The position numbers and the translations under genes were made by a program. The notes beneath the pieces were generated by a model. That model worked only from the letters and a program-made list of their open reading frames with translations, was not told the origin of the DNA and ran no database searches. From Oscillospiraceae bacterium (GTDB lineage Bacteria > Bacillota > Clostridia > Oscillospirales > Acutalibacteraceae), in assembly GCA_031268405.1 (NCBI GenBank), contig JAIRXF010000017.1, positions 33,343 through 97,342 of the forward strand: a stretch of 64,000 nucleotides of DNA, given 5' to 3'. This document shows positions 16,447 through 24,849 of the stretch, piece by piece (the stretch's first letter is position 1; each line of letters opens with the position of its first letter).

Positions 16447-18174
16447 TTGAATACAAGACTTAAAAAATTAATTTCATATTACAAACCATACAGGAAGACA
16501 CTTATTCTGGATTTGTTGTTTTCAGTCTTTTCTGCACTGATTGCGATATCTATACCAATAATATGTCACTATATAACAGGCCATGCAATATTTTTGGAAA
16601 AATCCAAGGCAACCCAAATGATTTTTTACCTGGCCATATTGATGGTCTTGCTTTATATTATTTTTTTCTTATGCAAAAGGTATATGGAATATAAGGGTAA
16701 AATGTTTGCTTCGAAAATAGAAATAGATATTGAGACTGATTTATTTAAACACTTTCAAAGTCAAGATTTTAGTTTTTATGATGAGCAAAAAGTTGGAAAA
16801 TTAATGTCACATATTACTACTGATGCTTATAACTTGACAAATGTCATAAAATCCACACCAGAAATTGTGCTAAATGTTATTATTAGATTTTTAGCAGTTT
16901 TTACATTTTTGTTTTTTTACAACAAGGTGTTTGGATTTGTATTATTGGGTGCTTTTATTTTAAATTTTATTTTTATGTGGTATGTTTTGCCCAAGGTTCA
17001 AAAAGCAAATAAATATTCACGAGAAGTGTTTTCAAATATTTCGTCCGATCTAGAAGAAAATTTATCTGGAATAAGAACAATCAAGTCATTTGCGAATGAA
17101 CAAATTGAAATTTCTAAGTTTAGTAATAATAGCAAAACATATCTTAATGCAAAAGATAAAATTTATAGCATTCACAGTGTGTTTTATTCTGGATTGTTAT
17201 TATTTGTTATAAGTATTGCACCAATAATTACAGTTGTCGGAGCACTTTTTATAATAAATGATCTCCTGACACTCAGTGATGTAATTGCATTTATACTTTA
17301 TATTGGCGTTCTCGAAAGCCCGCTTTGGGATATTGTAAACTTAAATGAATTTGTAAGAGAGGGGATTATTGGTTTTAATAGAATTATTGATATGTTAGAA
17401 GTTAAACCTCAAATCACTGAATCAATAAATGCGGTAAACTTAGAAAATGTAAGCGGAAATATTGAGTTTAAGGATGTATTTTTTAAATATGAAAAAACAA
17501 ATAAAAATATTTTTGAAAAATTAAGCTTGAAAATAAATTCAGGCGAGTATATTGCCATAGTTGGTTCATCTGGCGTCGGTAAATCTACATTCGGTAATTT
17601 AATTCCACGTTTTTACGATGTTTTCAGCGGCGAAATTTTAATCGACGGAGTTAATGTTAAAGAAATAAAATTAGCTAATTTGCGCCAGAATATTGGGTTT
17701 GTACATCAGGATACATTTTTATTTTCAGGAACTATAATAGAAAATATTCGTTATGGTAAACCTGATGCTACCGATGAAGAAGTAGTTGAAGCTGCAAAAA
17801 ATGTTTATGCTCACGATTTTATTATGAACTTTGTCAATGGCTATGATACGCAAATAGGAACCAGGGGTTTAAAACTTTCCGGTGGACAAAAGCAACGGTT
17901 AGCAATTGCACGAGTATTTTTAAAAAATCCGCCCATTCTAATTTTTGATGAAGCAACATCAAGTCTTGACAATGAAAGCGAAAGATATATACAAAAGTCT
18001 ATGGAAAAATTGGCTATTGGACGAACAACAATTGTTATAGCGCACAGATTATCAACAATAAAAAACGCAAAAAGAATATTAGTTCTGGCAAATGGCGAAA
18101 TTGTCGAGGAGGGAACGCATGCAGAACTGCTCTCTAAAAATGGTGCGTATGCTGAGTTTTACAGTCTTTTATAA
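16447..18174 (+). CDS. ABC exporter, fused membrane and ATPase domains
   Basis: The 575-residue half-transporter has six membrane helices in about residues 1-310 and a complete ATPase domain: Walker A GSSGVGKST, Q-loop VHQDTF, signature LSGGQKQR, Walker B ILIFDEATSSLD and H-loop IAHRLST. It should act as a homodimer, like MsbA/LmrA-type exporters. There is no N-terminal C39 peptidase, so it is not a leader-cleaving bacteriocin exporter. The start is TTG behind GGAAGTGGA, 23 bases after the amidohydrolase gene. As the last large gene of the operon it most likely exports the product or gives self-protection. Confidence 0.9.
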   Translation: MNTRLKKLISYYKPYRKTLILDLLFSVFSALIAISIPIICHYITGHAIFLEKSKATQMIFYLAILMVLLYIIFFLCKRYMEYKGKMFASKIEIDIETDLFKHFQSQDFSFYDEQKVGKLMSHITTDAYNLTNVIKSTPEIVLNVIIRFLAVFTFLFFYNKVFGFVLLGAFILNFIFMWYVLPKVQKANKYSREVFSNISSDLEENLSGIRTIKSFANEQIEISKFSNNSKTYLNAKDKIYSIHSVFYSGLLLFVISIAPIITVVGALFIINDLLTLSDVIAFILYIGVLESPLWDIVNLNEFVREGIIGFNRIIDMLEVKPQITESINAVNLENVSGNIEFKDVFFKYEKTNKNIFEKLSLKINSGEYIAIVGSSGVGKSTFGNLIPRFYDVFSGEILIDGVNVKEIKLANLRQNIGFVHQDTFLFSGTIIENIRYGKPDATDEEVVEAAKNVYAHDFIMNFVNGYDTQIGTRGLKLSGGQKQRLAIARVFLKNPPILIFDEATSSLDNESERYIQKSMEKLAIGRTTIVIAHRLSTIKNAKRILVLANGEIVEEGTHAELLSKNGAYAEFYSLL

Positions 18175-18231
18175 GCACTATTTTATTTGTTTGGCTTAAA
18201 AATCTAAGAAATTAACTTAAAAGGGTGAAAA

Positions 18232-18324
18232 ATGAGCATTTTTGGTTTTACGTCGGGCTTCATTGTTCCCATTTTGTGTTTCTTCATAAGTTTGATTTTT
18301 AAAACTGATCTTTCTCATTTTTAA
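18232..18324 (+). CDS. Possible 30-residue hydrophobic peptide
   Basis: A short frame begins with ATG behind AAGGGTG at good spacing, 57 bases after the exporter. The product has a Phe/Ile-rich hydrophobic middle (FIVPILCFFISLIF) and a polar end (KTDLSHF), like a single membrane helix. It overlaps the remnant phage frame on the other strand, so chance is a real possibility. It could be a small membrane protein tied to the operon. Confidence 0.3.
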   Translation: MSIFGFTSGFIVPILCFFISLIFKTDLSHF

Positions 18325-18693
18325 TCGCTAAATGATGCGATTTTGTTTTGCAACCTTTCATTTCGATATAAGCTGGTAAATAGTTGATAATTTCGAGTAA
18401 TTCAGCTTTGTAATCAGAATTTAATTTTTCAAATTTTTGTTCTGATAGCAAAATGTTTTTAAACTCGCCTAGTTTTTCTTTAGTATTGCGTTAGCAATAC
18501 TTTTTTTATATTTGTTAATATGAAAATCGATAATTGTGTAAACCCTATATTTTTCACAAAGTCTTATAATATCAGGCATGATATTGTTTAGCTCGTAATG
18601 ATCAAAACTTGCGAATTTGTTTTTACCGCTTTTTATCTTTTTAACTACTGTAATTGCGCCACGCGCCAGGATTTTAATTTGTATTTGGGATTT
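18299..18693 (-). pseudogene. Decayed phage gene, ERF-like segment with frameshift
   Basis: On the minus strand an open segment (18693-18469) has no usable start and contains KSGKNKFASFDHYELNNIMP followed by RLCEKYRVYTIIDFH. This resembles the conserved core of phage ERF-superfamily single-strand annealing proteins. The frame ends at a stop, and a neighbouring frame continues at about 18485-18299 with EQKFEKLNSDYKAELLEII and INYLPAYIEMKGCKTK. Lack of a start, the frame change and the isolated position point to a remnant. The family match is by eye and moderate. Confidence 0.35.
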
Positions 18694-19093
18694 TTAGAGC
18701 TTGGTTTATTGTTGATGGCAAAGCTATTTAATAGTTTTGTATAAAGACGCAAATCCAGCAGGCAGAGATGTTTTGCGCGTGCGCAATTAAAAGTTTGTGC
18801 TGAGTGTGGTTCGAAGCACGGCTCTTGTGGCATTTGTTTTAAGAATAGCAACTCCTTGCCTTAGCATATTTATCTTTATAATCTTTTTATAATTTAAATC
18901 GAAAATGTAGATTCGTGATGCTAAAATTTCTTGCTAAAATTATAAGTAATGTTTACGCTTTCTTCTAAACGAATTAATAAAAAAATATTTTCAGCAAAGA
19001 ATAAGCACAGATAGATTTTATTTACGCAGAATTTCTTAAATTATTCTGGGGAGCCTTATTAAAAATAAGAATGTTGAGGAGCTTTTGGATTTT
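18694..19093. other. Non-coding flank of the accessory region
   Basis: About 400 bases with no convincing gene. A 68-codon minus-strand frame (18645-18851) overlaps the remnant in a different phase and resembles nothing I know. The stretch could be further decayed mobile DNA. Confidence 0.35.
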
Positions 19094-19312
19094 ATGAGCA
19101 AACTTTTACTTTCTCTTCTAATACTTGGTGGACTTAATATGGGGTCAGTGGGTTTATTTCAGTTTGACTTTATAACCTGGTCACTTGGTGGTCCTGATGC
19201 TCTTGCTAGCCGAATCGCACAAACATTTCTTGCAGCATGTGCCATTTGGTGTCTCTCTTTTTTATTTCCAAGTGAAAAAGGGAATTATACAAAGGTTCAT
19301 AGAAGACGCTAA
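19094..19312 (+). CDS. DUF378 small membrane protein
   Basis: The 72-residue protein belongs to the DUF378/YuzA family: two membrane helices with the conserved ILGGLNMGSVGLFQFD in the first and FLAACAIW in the second. The function of the family is unknown. GAGGA lies 13 bases before the ATG; a TTG at 19085 is closer, only 4 bases away, so the start is uncertain. It precedes the germination lipoprotein gene by about 80 bases. Confidence 0.75.
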   Translation: MSKLLLSLLILGGLNMGSVGLFQFDFITWSLGGPDALASRIAQTFLAACAIWCLSFLFPSEKGNYTKVHRRR

Positions 19313-19391
19313 TTTTAACGTCAGTTTCTTAAGATGATTTTATATTAAAAATAAAGCAAACGGACACACAAACAACAAAAAGAGGTAAAAA

Positions 19392-20498
19392 ATGAAAATT
19401 AAGTTTGCAATATTAATGATGTTGATTTTTTTTATTTCTGGATGTACAAATCAAAGGCAACTTCACGATCGACTCATAGTTCAAGGAATTGGCATAGATC
19501 ACGAAAAAGATAGTTATAAAGTCACCGTTGATATTTTTGATGTTGATTCTTCCGAAGAAGAAATGGCGCCCAAAATAGTTGAATCTGAAGGTTCGAGTGT
19601 GTTAGAAGCTCTTTCAAACATGAACAATCAAACGGGAGAGCAATTGTTGTATTCTCAAAATTTTGTCATTTTAATAGGAAAAGAAACAGCAGAACGAGGA
19701 GTAAATGAAATAATAGATTTTTTTGTGAGGCACCACGAAGCAAGACCAAGTGTATCAATATTTTCTGTAGATGGCCTTGCCAGTGAAGCCATGAAATGCA
19801 ACGTGGGCGGCAAAACAATAACTTCCCAAAACATTGAAGACATAGCAAAAGCTGATTCTTTGAATGCAGAAATCATTGGTTCAAATGTTTTAAAATTTGT
19901 ATCTGCCACGCAAAACCCAACTTCGGATCCAAAAACGTTGAGTTTAAAACTTGAGAAATCCAAAGAAAAAACTATTTTAAAATCGGGTGGGCTTGCCATA
20001 TTTTCAAAAGATAAACTCAGTGGTTTTTTGGATCAAGATGAAACCATAGGTGCCTTGTTAATCAGCAGTAAAGTTAAGGATACCGTCAAAGTTGTGGAAA
20101 TCCCCGACATAGGCAAGGTCACTTTTAGTGTTTCTGATTCTTCCAGTAAAATCGATGTTAATGTTCATAAATCGATGCTAATGTGCGATATACAGGCCAA
20201 TGTAAATGCTGATATATATGAATTTGATAACAAGGGAAATACTGGCAAAAAATTAGAAGATTATTCTGATATTCTTCAAAGCAATTTAGCTAAAAATCTT
20301 GAATTTTCAATATGGAAGGCAATTAACAAAGTTGTGATAGAATATCAAAGCGATGCATTTTGTATAGGCCAAAGATTTTTTAAAAATGATCCTCAAAACT
20401 TTAAAGAGTTTTCGAAGGATTGGAAAGAAAATATGAAAAAAGCCAGGTATTTTGTGAAAGTTTCGGTAAAACTTCAAAAGACGGGGAAAGAAATTTAA
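19392..20498 (+). CDS. Ger(x)C-family spore germination lipoprotein
   Basis: The 368-residue protein starts with a lipoprotein signal peptide ending in FISGC. It continues with the Ger(x)C N-terminal pattern HDRLIVQGIGIDHEKDSYKV and a C-terminal mixed alpha/beta domain ending in a run of short charged repeats. Ger(x)C subunits are the C subunits of GerA-type nutrient receptors in the spore inner membrane. The A and B subunit genes are not adjacent, so this is an orphan C subunit, as often seen in clostridia. ATG is preceded by AAAGAGG. Confidence 0.88.
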   Translation: MKIKFAILMMLIFFISGCTNQRQLHDRLIVQGIGIDHEKDSYKVTVDIFDVDSSEEEMAPKIVESEGSSVLEALSNMNNQTGEQLLYSQNFVILIGKETAERGVNEIIDFFVRHHEARPSVSIFSVDGLASEAMKCNVGGKTITSQNIEDIAKADSLNAEIIGSNVLKFVSATQNPTSDPKTLSLKLEKSKEKTILKSGGLAIFSKDKLSGFLDQDETIGALLISSKVKDTVKVVEIPDIGKVTFSVSDSSSKIDVNVHKSMLMCDIQANVNADIYEFDNKGNTGKKLEDYSDILQSNLAKNLEFSIWKAINKVVIEYQSDAFCIGQRFFKNDPQNFKEFSKDWKENMKKARYFVKVSVKLQKTGKEI

Positions 20499-20746
20499 TT
20501 TTTTGTGAAATTAGGCAATTTAAAGTTAAAAGCCTATAAAATTCAAGAAAATTTGATTTCAAGTGGGTACACTTATAAGATTATAAAATTTTTTAAAGAT
20601 TCATCTTAAAATATTTATTTTTAATTATCTTATTAATATTGTTGTTTTAACATTTGCAAAAGCATAAAAACTCACGAATTTTTAATATATTAAACTTTTA
20701 TTATAAAAATTTTTGTATATTTGGTAAGTTCTATCCCGTTATGTTA
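20499..20746. other. AT-rich gap before the helicase gene
   Basis: Part of a 358-base gene-free stretch. I see no gene and no clear terminator in this part; the helicase promoter follows directly. Confidence 0.4.
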
Positions 20747-20775
20747 TTTACACAACAGAACTTTTGTGCTAAAAT
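20747..20775 (+). promoter_or_regulatory. Promoter of the DEAD-box helicase gene
   Basis: TTTACA (20747-20752), a 17-base spacer and TAAAAT (20770-20775) give a sigma-A-like promoter about 80 bases before the helicase start. Confidence 0.55.
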
Positions 20776-20856
20776 TAAAAGTATGTTTCATTAAACACAA
20801 AGGATGTTATCACAAAAATAAATGCGAATTTTGCTTTTAAAAACAGAAGGAGAAAA

Positions 20857-22479
20857 ATGAGTCAAATATTATTTAAAGAGTTGTTACTGTCGCCCGAAAT
20901 GCAACTTGCCATTGATGCAATGGGTTTTGAAGAGGCGACAGAAATACAAGAAAAGGCAATACCAATTATACTTGGAGGGCATGATGTACTTGGAAAATCT
21001 CAAACAGGAACAGGTAAAACCCTAGCGTTTTCTATACCCGCACTTGAAATTATGAATAAAGATAATCTTGATAAAGTGCAGGTTCTAATTTTATGTCCAA
21101 CCCGGGAACTTGCCCTGCAAGTTGCGAATGAAATAATACGTTTAGCGAAATTTAAAAAAGAAATTCGTATTGTTGATGTTTATGGGGGAGTTCCAATAGA
21201 AAGGCAGATAACAAAACTTAAAACTGCAAACGTGGTAGTTGGTACCCCTGGGCGTATAGTGGATCATTTAAAAAGAAAAACTTTAAAGCTTAATGATCTT
21301 AAAATGATAGTTTTAGATGAAGCTGATGAAATGTTAAGTATGGGATTCAGGGATGATATAGAACTAATACTAAAAAGTGCGCCGGTACAAAGGCAAACGG
21401 TATTATTTTCGGCGACTATGCCTCCAGAAATTTTAAGACTTACCAAAAAATTTCAAAAAAACCCAAAACTCGTAGAAGTCAACAGAAAACAAGCAACTCT
21501 TGAAAATATTTGCCAATACTATTGCAATGTGCCTTTTGGCAGAAAAACCAGTGCTTTGAAGCTGATTATGCTTTATTATAACCCTGAACTTACAATAGTT
21601 TTTTGCAATACAAAAAGAATGGTAGATACTGTGGCTGATTATTTAAGGGCCAACGGATTTAAAGCGATTGGTTTGCATGGCGATATGCAACAGAATCAAC
21701 GCACAAATGTAATGAATTCATTTAAATCCAATCAAACAAGAATTTTAGTGGCGACTGATGTTGCTGCTAGAGGTATCGACGTAAATAATGTTAATTGCGT
21801 AATAAATTTCGATATCCCACAAAATTTTGAATACTATGTGCACCGTATTGGCAGAACTGGTAGAGCAGGGAAATCTGGAGAAGCCATAACTATTTGTAGT
21901 AGAAGAATTCAAACCGAGGCTCTTTTTAGAATTTGCAGGCTTACTAAGTCTAAAGTCGTAGAAAAGAAGCTCCCCAGAGTCGAAGATATTATGGAAAAGC
22001 GATATCGCGACAATGTAGATTTTATTGAGAACAAAGTAAAAGAAGAACACAAAGCGAATTTGTATCATAACATGGTGAAAGAATTGGAAAGCAAGGGGCA
22101 TAATGCTTTTGATATTGCAGCAGTGGCGCTTGAAATTTGTTTTAGCGAAAAAGATAAAGTAATTAAAGATATTAAAACAATGAGTGTAAATCCAGTTCCG
22201 AATCGAAGTTCTTTGAATCAAAGAGGATTTTCTAAAATTTTTGTAAATGTGGGTAAGATCCACGGTATAGATTATAATACAATTGTAAAGTCCATTGTGA
22301 ATGCTACGAAGATAAATGAAAAAGAACTAGGAAGGGTGGATATCTTAGAGAGAAAAACTTTCGTAGAAATCCCAAAAGCGAAAGCCATGATAATATCTAG
22401 GCAACTAAGAAATTTTAAAGTAAACACAAAAATAGCGAGCGCTACATTGTATAAACCACAGGCAAGTCGTCGGTATTAA
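20857..22479 (+). CDS. deaD: DEAD-box RNA helicase with DbpA-type RNA-binding domain
   Basis: The 540-residue protein has every DEAD-box motif: Q-motif near residue 25, SQTGTGKT (motif I), PTRELALQ (Ia), TPGR (Ib), DEAD, SAT, and the second RecA domain with ARGID and HRIGRTGRAG. Residues from about 465 to 535 form a DbpA-type RNA-binding domain (FVNVGKIHGIDYNTIVKSI and FVEIPKAKAM). Such helicases unwind RNA in ribosome assembly and cold adaptation. The start is ATG behind AGAAGGAG. The gene ends six bases before a convergent tRNA. Confidence 0.95.
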   Translation: MSQILFKELLLSPEMQLAIDAMGFEEATEIQEKAIPIILGGHDVLGKSQTGTGKTLAFSIPALEIMNKDNLDKVQVLILCPTRELALQVANEIIRLAKFKKEIRIVDVYGGVPIERQITKLKTANVVVGTPGRIVDHLKRKTLKLNDLKMIVLDEADEMLSMGFRDDIELILKSAPVQRQTVLFSATMPPEILRLTKKFQKNPKLVEVNRKQATLENICQYYCNVPFGRKTSALKLIMLYYNPELTIVFCNTKRMVDTVADYLRANGFKAIGLHGDMQQNQRTNVMNSFKSNQTRILVATDVAARGIDVNNVNCVINFDIPQNFEYYVHRIGRTGRAGKSGEAITICSRRIQTEALFRICRLTKSKVVEKKLPRVEDIMEKRYRDNVDFIENKVKEEHKANLYHNMVKELESKGHNAFDIAAVALEICFSEKDKVIKDIKTMSVNPVPNRSSLNQRGFSKIFVNVGKIHGIDYNTIVKSIVNATKINEKELGRVDILERKTFVEIPKAKAMIISRQLRNFKVNTKIASATLYKPQASRRY

Positions 22480-22485
22480 TAAATT

Positions 22486-22560
22486 TGGTACCCCTGACCG
22501 GACTCGAACCGATATCTAAGTCTTAGGAGGACCTTGTTCTATCCTTTGAACTACAGAGGC
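22486..22560 (-). tRNA. tRNA-Arg (anticodon CCT)
   Basis: Minus strand. Acceptor GCCTCTG pairs with CAGGGGT including wobble pairs, and CCA is encoded. The anticodon loop CTCCTAA gives CCT, reading AGG. The 3' end lies six bases from the convergent helicase gene. Confidence 0.93.
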
Positions 22561-22685
22561 GTTTACAATTTCTGTATACAAACTCGCGATTGATACTACT
22601 AATTATCAAATATTTGTTCTAAAATGTCAATATTGAATTCGTGTTTTGCATCAGACTTAAAATGCGACAATTGTTGGAGGTATTG

Positions 22686-23915
22686 ATGAAAATTTTAGCT
22701 ATTAATGTTGGAAGTTCCACTTTAAAATACAGACTTATAGATATGAGCAGCGAGATTATAATCGCAAAGGGCATGTGTTGCGGGATAGGTTCTTGCAATG
22801 GAACGGTGTCATACGAGAATCGAGAGTCAAGTAAAATAAAAATCACTTGCAAATTAAGCGGATATGAAGAAGTTTTAAGAAAGATTTGTAATATTTTATT
22901 GGATAAAAAAATTGGCATAATTTCATCTTTAGAAGAGATTTTTGCGGTGGGTCACAGAATAGTTCATGGAGGAGCAATTTTTAAACAGTCGGTTCTGATT
23001 GATTCTCGGGTTATAAAAAAAATAGAGAGTCTTTCTTGCCTTGCTCCGTTACATAATAAAGTTCAAGCGGAGGCTATTAAAGCGTGTCAAAAAGTATTTG
23101 GCAACGAGAAAAAAGAAGTGGCGGTTTTTGATACGGCTTTTCACAGCACGATGCCGCCCAGTGCTTATACGTTTCCCATTCCTTACGAATATTGTGAAAA
23201 ATACAAGATAAGACGATATGGATTCCATGGATTGTCTCACAAGTTTGTGAGTGAAAAATATGCCAAAATAACAGGTAAAGACATAAAGAGACTTAAGTTG
23301 ATAACATGCCATTTAGGAAGTGGTTCATCTGTTGCTGCTATAGAAAATTCTTGTGTTGTTGATACAAGTATGGGATTTACTCCGCTTGATGGACTAATGA
23401 TGGCAACACGATCCGGCTCGATTGACCCTTCAATTGTTACGTTTTTGCAAAAAGAAAAAAATATTTCTGCAGACCAAGTGAATGAAATACTCAATAAAAA
23501 ATCCGGGTTTTTAGGTATTTCTGGTATATCCGACGATGCAAGAAATGTAAGACGGGAAGCAAACAATGGCGATAAAAGAGCTATTCTTGCTTGCGAAATG
23601 CTAAAGCATCAATTAGTCAAATTAATAGGTGGATATATATCTGTTATGAACGGGTGTGATGGCATAATTTTTACGGCCGGAATTGGAGAAAATCATTGGA
23701 TTTTAAGGCATAATGTTTTAAGGCATTTTGCGTATTTGGGTTTAAAAATAGATGAATCATTAAATAAAAATACAATCACGAGAAAACAGGGGAGAATTTC
23801 TACCCATGATTCTGAAATAGATGTTTTTGTGATACCAACCAACGAAGAGCTTATGGTGGCAAGAGATACTCAAAAGGTGGCCAAACTTAACACTAAGACA
23901 ACAGATACTGCGTAA
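22686..23915 (+). CDS. ackA: Acetate kinase
   Basis: The 409-residue enzyme converts acetyl phosphate and ADP to acetate and ATP, the energy-yielding end of clostridial fermentation. Motifs are LAINVGSSTLKYRLID at the N-terminus, VGHRIVHGG, FDTAFHSTMP, RRYGFHGLSH and CHLGSGSSV. The start is ATG directly behind TTGGAGG; a longer frame upstream lacks such a site. No pta gene is adjacent. Confidence 0.97.
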   Translation: MKILAINVGSSTLKYRLIDMSSEIIIAKGMCCGIGSCNGTVSYENRESSKIKITCKLSGYEEVLRKICNILLDKKIGIISSLEEIFAVGHRIVHGGAIFKQSVLIDSRVIKKIESLSCLAPLHNKVQAEAIKACQKVFGNEKKEVAVFDTAFHSTMPPSAYTFPIPYEYCEKYKIRRYGFHGLSHKFVSEKYAKITGKDIKRLKLITCHLGSGSSVAAIENSCVVDTSMGFTPLDGLMMATRSGSIDPSIVTFLQKEKNISADQVNEILNKKSGFLGISGISDDARNVRREANNGDKRAILACEMLKHQLVKLIGGYISVMNGCDGIIFTAGIGENHWILRHNVLRHFAYLGLKIDESLNKNTITRKQGRISTHDSEIDVFVIPTNEELMVARDTQKVAKLNTKTTDTA

Positions 23916-24136
23916 TTATGGATACTGCAGATATCTAAAAAAGCGTCGTTAGATTTTATTGTTGACTAATTCTGTATTTTATGTGATTATGAAAGTTTAT
24001 TTAGATTCATAGAAGTTATTAAATTTGATCATAACTAATCTTTGATGTTTAATATTACATTGGTTGCAAGAGTTTTAACATTGAGTTAAAATCATAATTG
24101 TGTGCGAAGGTTTGTAAGGTTAAAGTGGGGGAAGAT

Positions 24137-24694
24137 ATGATATCAGCGGGTGATTTTAGAAATGGCATAACCTTTGAAATGGATGGCAACATTTATTCCA
24201 TTATTGAATTTCAGCACGTTAAACCCGGAAAGGGCTCACCGTTTGTAAGGGCTAAAATTAGAAATGTTGTCACCGGGAGTGTTGTTGAAAAGACTTTTAA
24301 TCCTAGTGAAAAATTTCCATCAGCTTTTATAGAGCGAAAGGATATGCAATACCTGTATAATGACGGAGATTTATATTATTTTATGGACAATGAGACTTAC
24401 GAACAATTACCAATAAGTAAAAGTGTGCTGGGCGATAATTTTAAATTTGTGAAAGAGAATATGGAATGCAGAATTTTGTCATATAAAGACAATATATTTG
24501 GCGTAGAGCCACCGTTTTTTGTTAAACTTAAAATAATAAAAACAGATCCCGGTTTTAAGGGCAACACCGCAACAAATACCACAAAACCCGCCACTTTAGA
24601 AACCGGCGCGGTGGTTCAGGTTCCGCTCTTTATAGAAGAAGATGAAATTATCAAGGTTGACACAAGAACAGGCGAATACATGGAAAGGGCGTGA
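24137..24694 (+). CDS. efp: Translation elongation factor P
   Basis: The 185-residue length is typical. The KOW-like first domain carries the modifiable-tip loop as HVKPGKGSPFVRAK, with a lysine at the tip, and two OB domains follow with the family signature around FKGNTATNTTKPATLETGA. EF-P relieves ribosome stalling at proline runs. ATG 24137 behind GGGGGAAG fits the family length; the frame is open further upstream but without support. Enzymes that would modify the lysine are not seen nearby. Confidence 0.96.
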   Translation: MISAGDFRNGITFEMDGNIYSIIEFQHVKPGKGSPFVRAKIRNVVTGSVVEKTFNPSEKFPSAFIERKDMQYLYNDGDLYYFMDNETYEQLPISKSVLGDNFKFVKENMECRILSYKDNIFGVEPPFFVKLKIIKTDPGFKGNTATNTTKPATLETGAVVQVPLFIEEDEIIKVDTRTGEYMERA

Positions 24695-24849
24695 AGACAA
24701 TATTATTTTGCAGCATTTATTGAACCACTACTAACGCAGATGAATGTTTGCGCGACGCAGGGTGCAAATGCAATAAAATATAAGAGGTAACTAAAATGTG
24801 TTAGTTTGAGCGTTTTGGGGCTTTTAATAGAGGTTTTATTATAAAGGAT

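Noticed and set aside
16447..18174. Leader-cleaving bacteriocin exporter that would process the Nif11-like protein
   Set aside because: The protein begins directly with membrane helices and has no N-terminal C39 peptidase domain.
18645..18851. 68-codon minus-strand frame as a transposase fragment
   Set aside because: The sequence matches no transposase family I know, and it overlaps the ERF-like remnant in another phase.
9881..19093. tRNA-linked island with attachment repeats
   Set aside because: I looked for the tRNA-Leu 3' end sequence again around 18.2-19.1 kb and did not find it, so no attachment site is called.
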